A stretch of 52,596 nt of DNA. Source: Candidatus Gastranaerophilales bacterium (GTDB lineage Bacteria > Cyanobacteriota > Vampirovibrionia > Gastranaerophilales > Gastranaerophilaceae). The notes below the pieces were generated by a model. That model did not search any database and was not told where the DNA came from. It worked only from the letters and a program-made list of their open reading frames with translations. Shown one piece after another: positions 52,232 through 52,596 of the stretch. Made by a program: the position numbers and the translations under genes. Within the stretch, counting starts at the first letter, position 1. The number at the start of each line of letters is the position of its first letter. Location: positions 1-52,596 of the forward strand of contig CALVFU010000008.1 of assembly GCA_944326905.1 (NCBI GenBank), given 5' to 3'.

Positions 52232-52260
52232 TTGATAAAAAATTATTTTTTATATAGAAT
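52232..52260 (+). promoter_or_regulatory. Promoter of tRNA-Val
   Basis: TTGATA (52232-52237), 17-nt spacer, TAGAAT (52255-52260), about 20 nt before the tRNA. A nearer TATAAT (52273-52278) would start transcription inside the tRNA and is rejected. Confidence 0.55.
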
Positions 52261-52280
52261 AATATAAGCAGATATAATCT

Positions 52281-52353
52281 GGGCGATTGGCGCAGTTGGT
52301 AGCGCACTTGAACGACATTCAAGGGGTCACAAGTTCGAGCCTTGTATCGCCCA
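52281..52353 (+). tRNA. tRNA-Val (anticodon GAC), with C33
   Basis: 73-nt cloverleaf: acceptor GGGCGAT/ATCGCCC, D arm GCGC/GCGC, anticodon stem CTTGA/TCAAG, loop ACGACAT, variable GGGTC, T arm ACAAG/CTTGT with TTCGAGC, discriminator A, no encoded CCA. Anticodon GAC reads GTC/GTT. Position 33 is C instead of the near-universal U. Its last 15 bases are repeated 182 bp downstream. Confidence 0.92.
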
Positions 52354-52596
52354 AGTTTTGTTGTGGGAAAGAAGAGAGGAATAAAAAGGGCGATACAGCT
52401 GGCGAGAACTTGTCGATTCAAGTTCGGCGCGAGCGAGCGAAGGCTGGAGCAATTTTGCGAAGCGGCGCAGCAGCGAGAGCAAAATGCGGAATTGCCGTTT
52501 AACGCGAGCGAGCAAGAGAAGCCTTGTATCGCCCAAGTTTTGTTGTGGGAAAGAAGAGAGGAATAAAAAGGGCGATACAGCTGGCGAGAACTTGTC
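52338..52596 (+). repeat. 182-bp-period direct repeat containing the tRNA-Val 3' end
   Basis: The 77 bases 52338-52414 recur exactly at 52520-52596 (window edge). Each copy begins with the last 15 nt of tRNA-Val, followed by a G-rich/AT segment, gggcgat, and a hairpin gaacttg/caagttc (first copy only fully visible). The intervening DNA is unusually GC-rich. Looks like an attachment-site duplication or a tandem tRNA-derived array; it continues beyond the window. Confidence 0.8.

Noticed and set aside
52287..52566. Open frames across tRNA-Val and its downstream repeat
   Set aside because: They read through the tRNA and duplicated DNA; no start context and no protein motif.

Overview
The window reads as a chromosomal segment from a low-GC, Gram-negative, fermentative anaerobe. 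My best guess is a gut member of the Gastranaerophilales (Vampirovibrionia/'Melainabacteria', the non-photosynthetic sister group of Cyanobacteria). That placement is an inference from several things: a Gram-negative autotransporter, a HydE maturase for [FeFe] hydrogenase, an NfnA-like flavoprotein, an anaerobe-type PPi-driven proton pump, many genes without a Shine-Dalgarno (SD) sequence, and several lineage-type proteins that share a short N-terminal 'FKA/FTG' motif. No rRNA operon or CRISPR array is visible.

Layout. 1-672: 3' end of a repeat protein with an (ATTPP)n linker and 26-residue YD-like repeats. 767-2637: rpsB-tsf transcription unit with a good promoter, a structured leader, an intercistronic hairpin and a perfect-palindrome terminator. 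2642-4433: a lineage-type hypothetical and tRNA-Thr(CGU). 4434-8546: envelope glycan genes (a GT8-GT9 fusion, a second glycosyltransferase, an LCP-family ligase). 8610-11774: a frameshifted nitroreductase and a divergent membrane pyrophosphatase. 11847-18410: a Xer recombinase, two cytosolic-looking HExxH metalloproteases, a GT2 enzyme, a small XRE regulator facing a small hypothetical gene, nadA and hydE.

18430-24784 is a minus-strand cluster: an NfnA-like subunit, a 65-residue four-Cys protein, purA, a GH38 alpha-mannosidase and two tandem paralogous secreted proteins of unknown function. Divergent from it is bioD-like/rsmD. 26095-27852 holds an anti-sigma/ECF sigma pair and a ThiE-like protein. 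27987-37427 holds a tagged amidohydrolase, a SNF2 helicase, gpmI, fabI and valS. 37521-45493 holds tagged proteins (a small hypothetical, a 1556-aa GH13-like protein, a repeat hypothetical) plus a membrane GT2. 45964-52011 is a 2015-aa autotransporter with Chlamydia-Pmp-like GGA(I/V) repeats. The window ends at tRNA-Val(GAC), whose 3' end is re-used in a 182-bp-period direct repeat running off the edge.

The most interesting patterns are these: (i) a shared N-terminal motif (M, basic residue, aliphatic residue, then F-[KT]-[AG] at residues 10-18) on four otherwise unrelated proteins without classical signal peptides; (ii) several genes whose -10 box sits about 6-8 nt from the start codon with no SD, i.e. 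likely leaderless; (iii) the tRNA-Val 3'-end repeat array and its unusual C33; (iv) the tandem secreted paralogs and the small Cys-rich protein. All assignments are by eye from sequence motifs; no database search was run.
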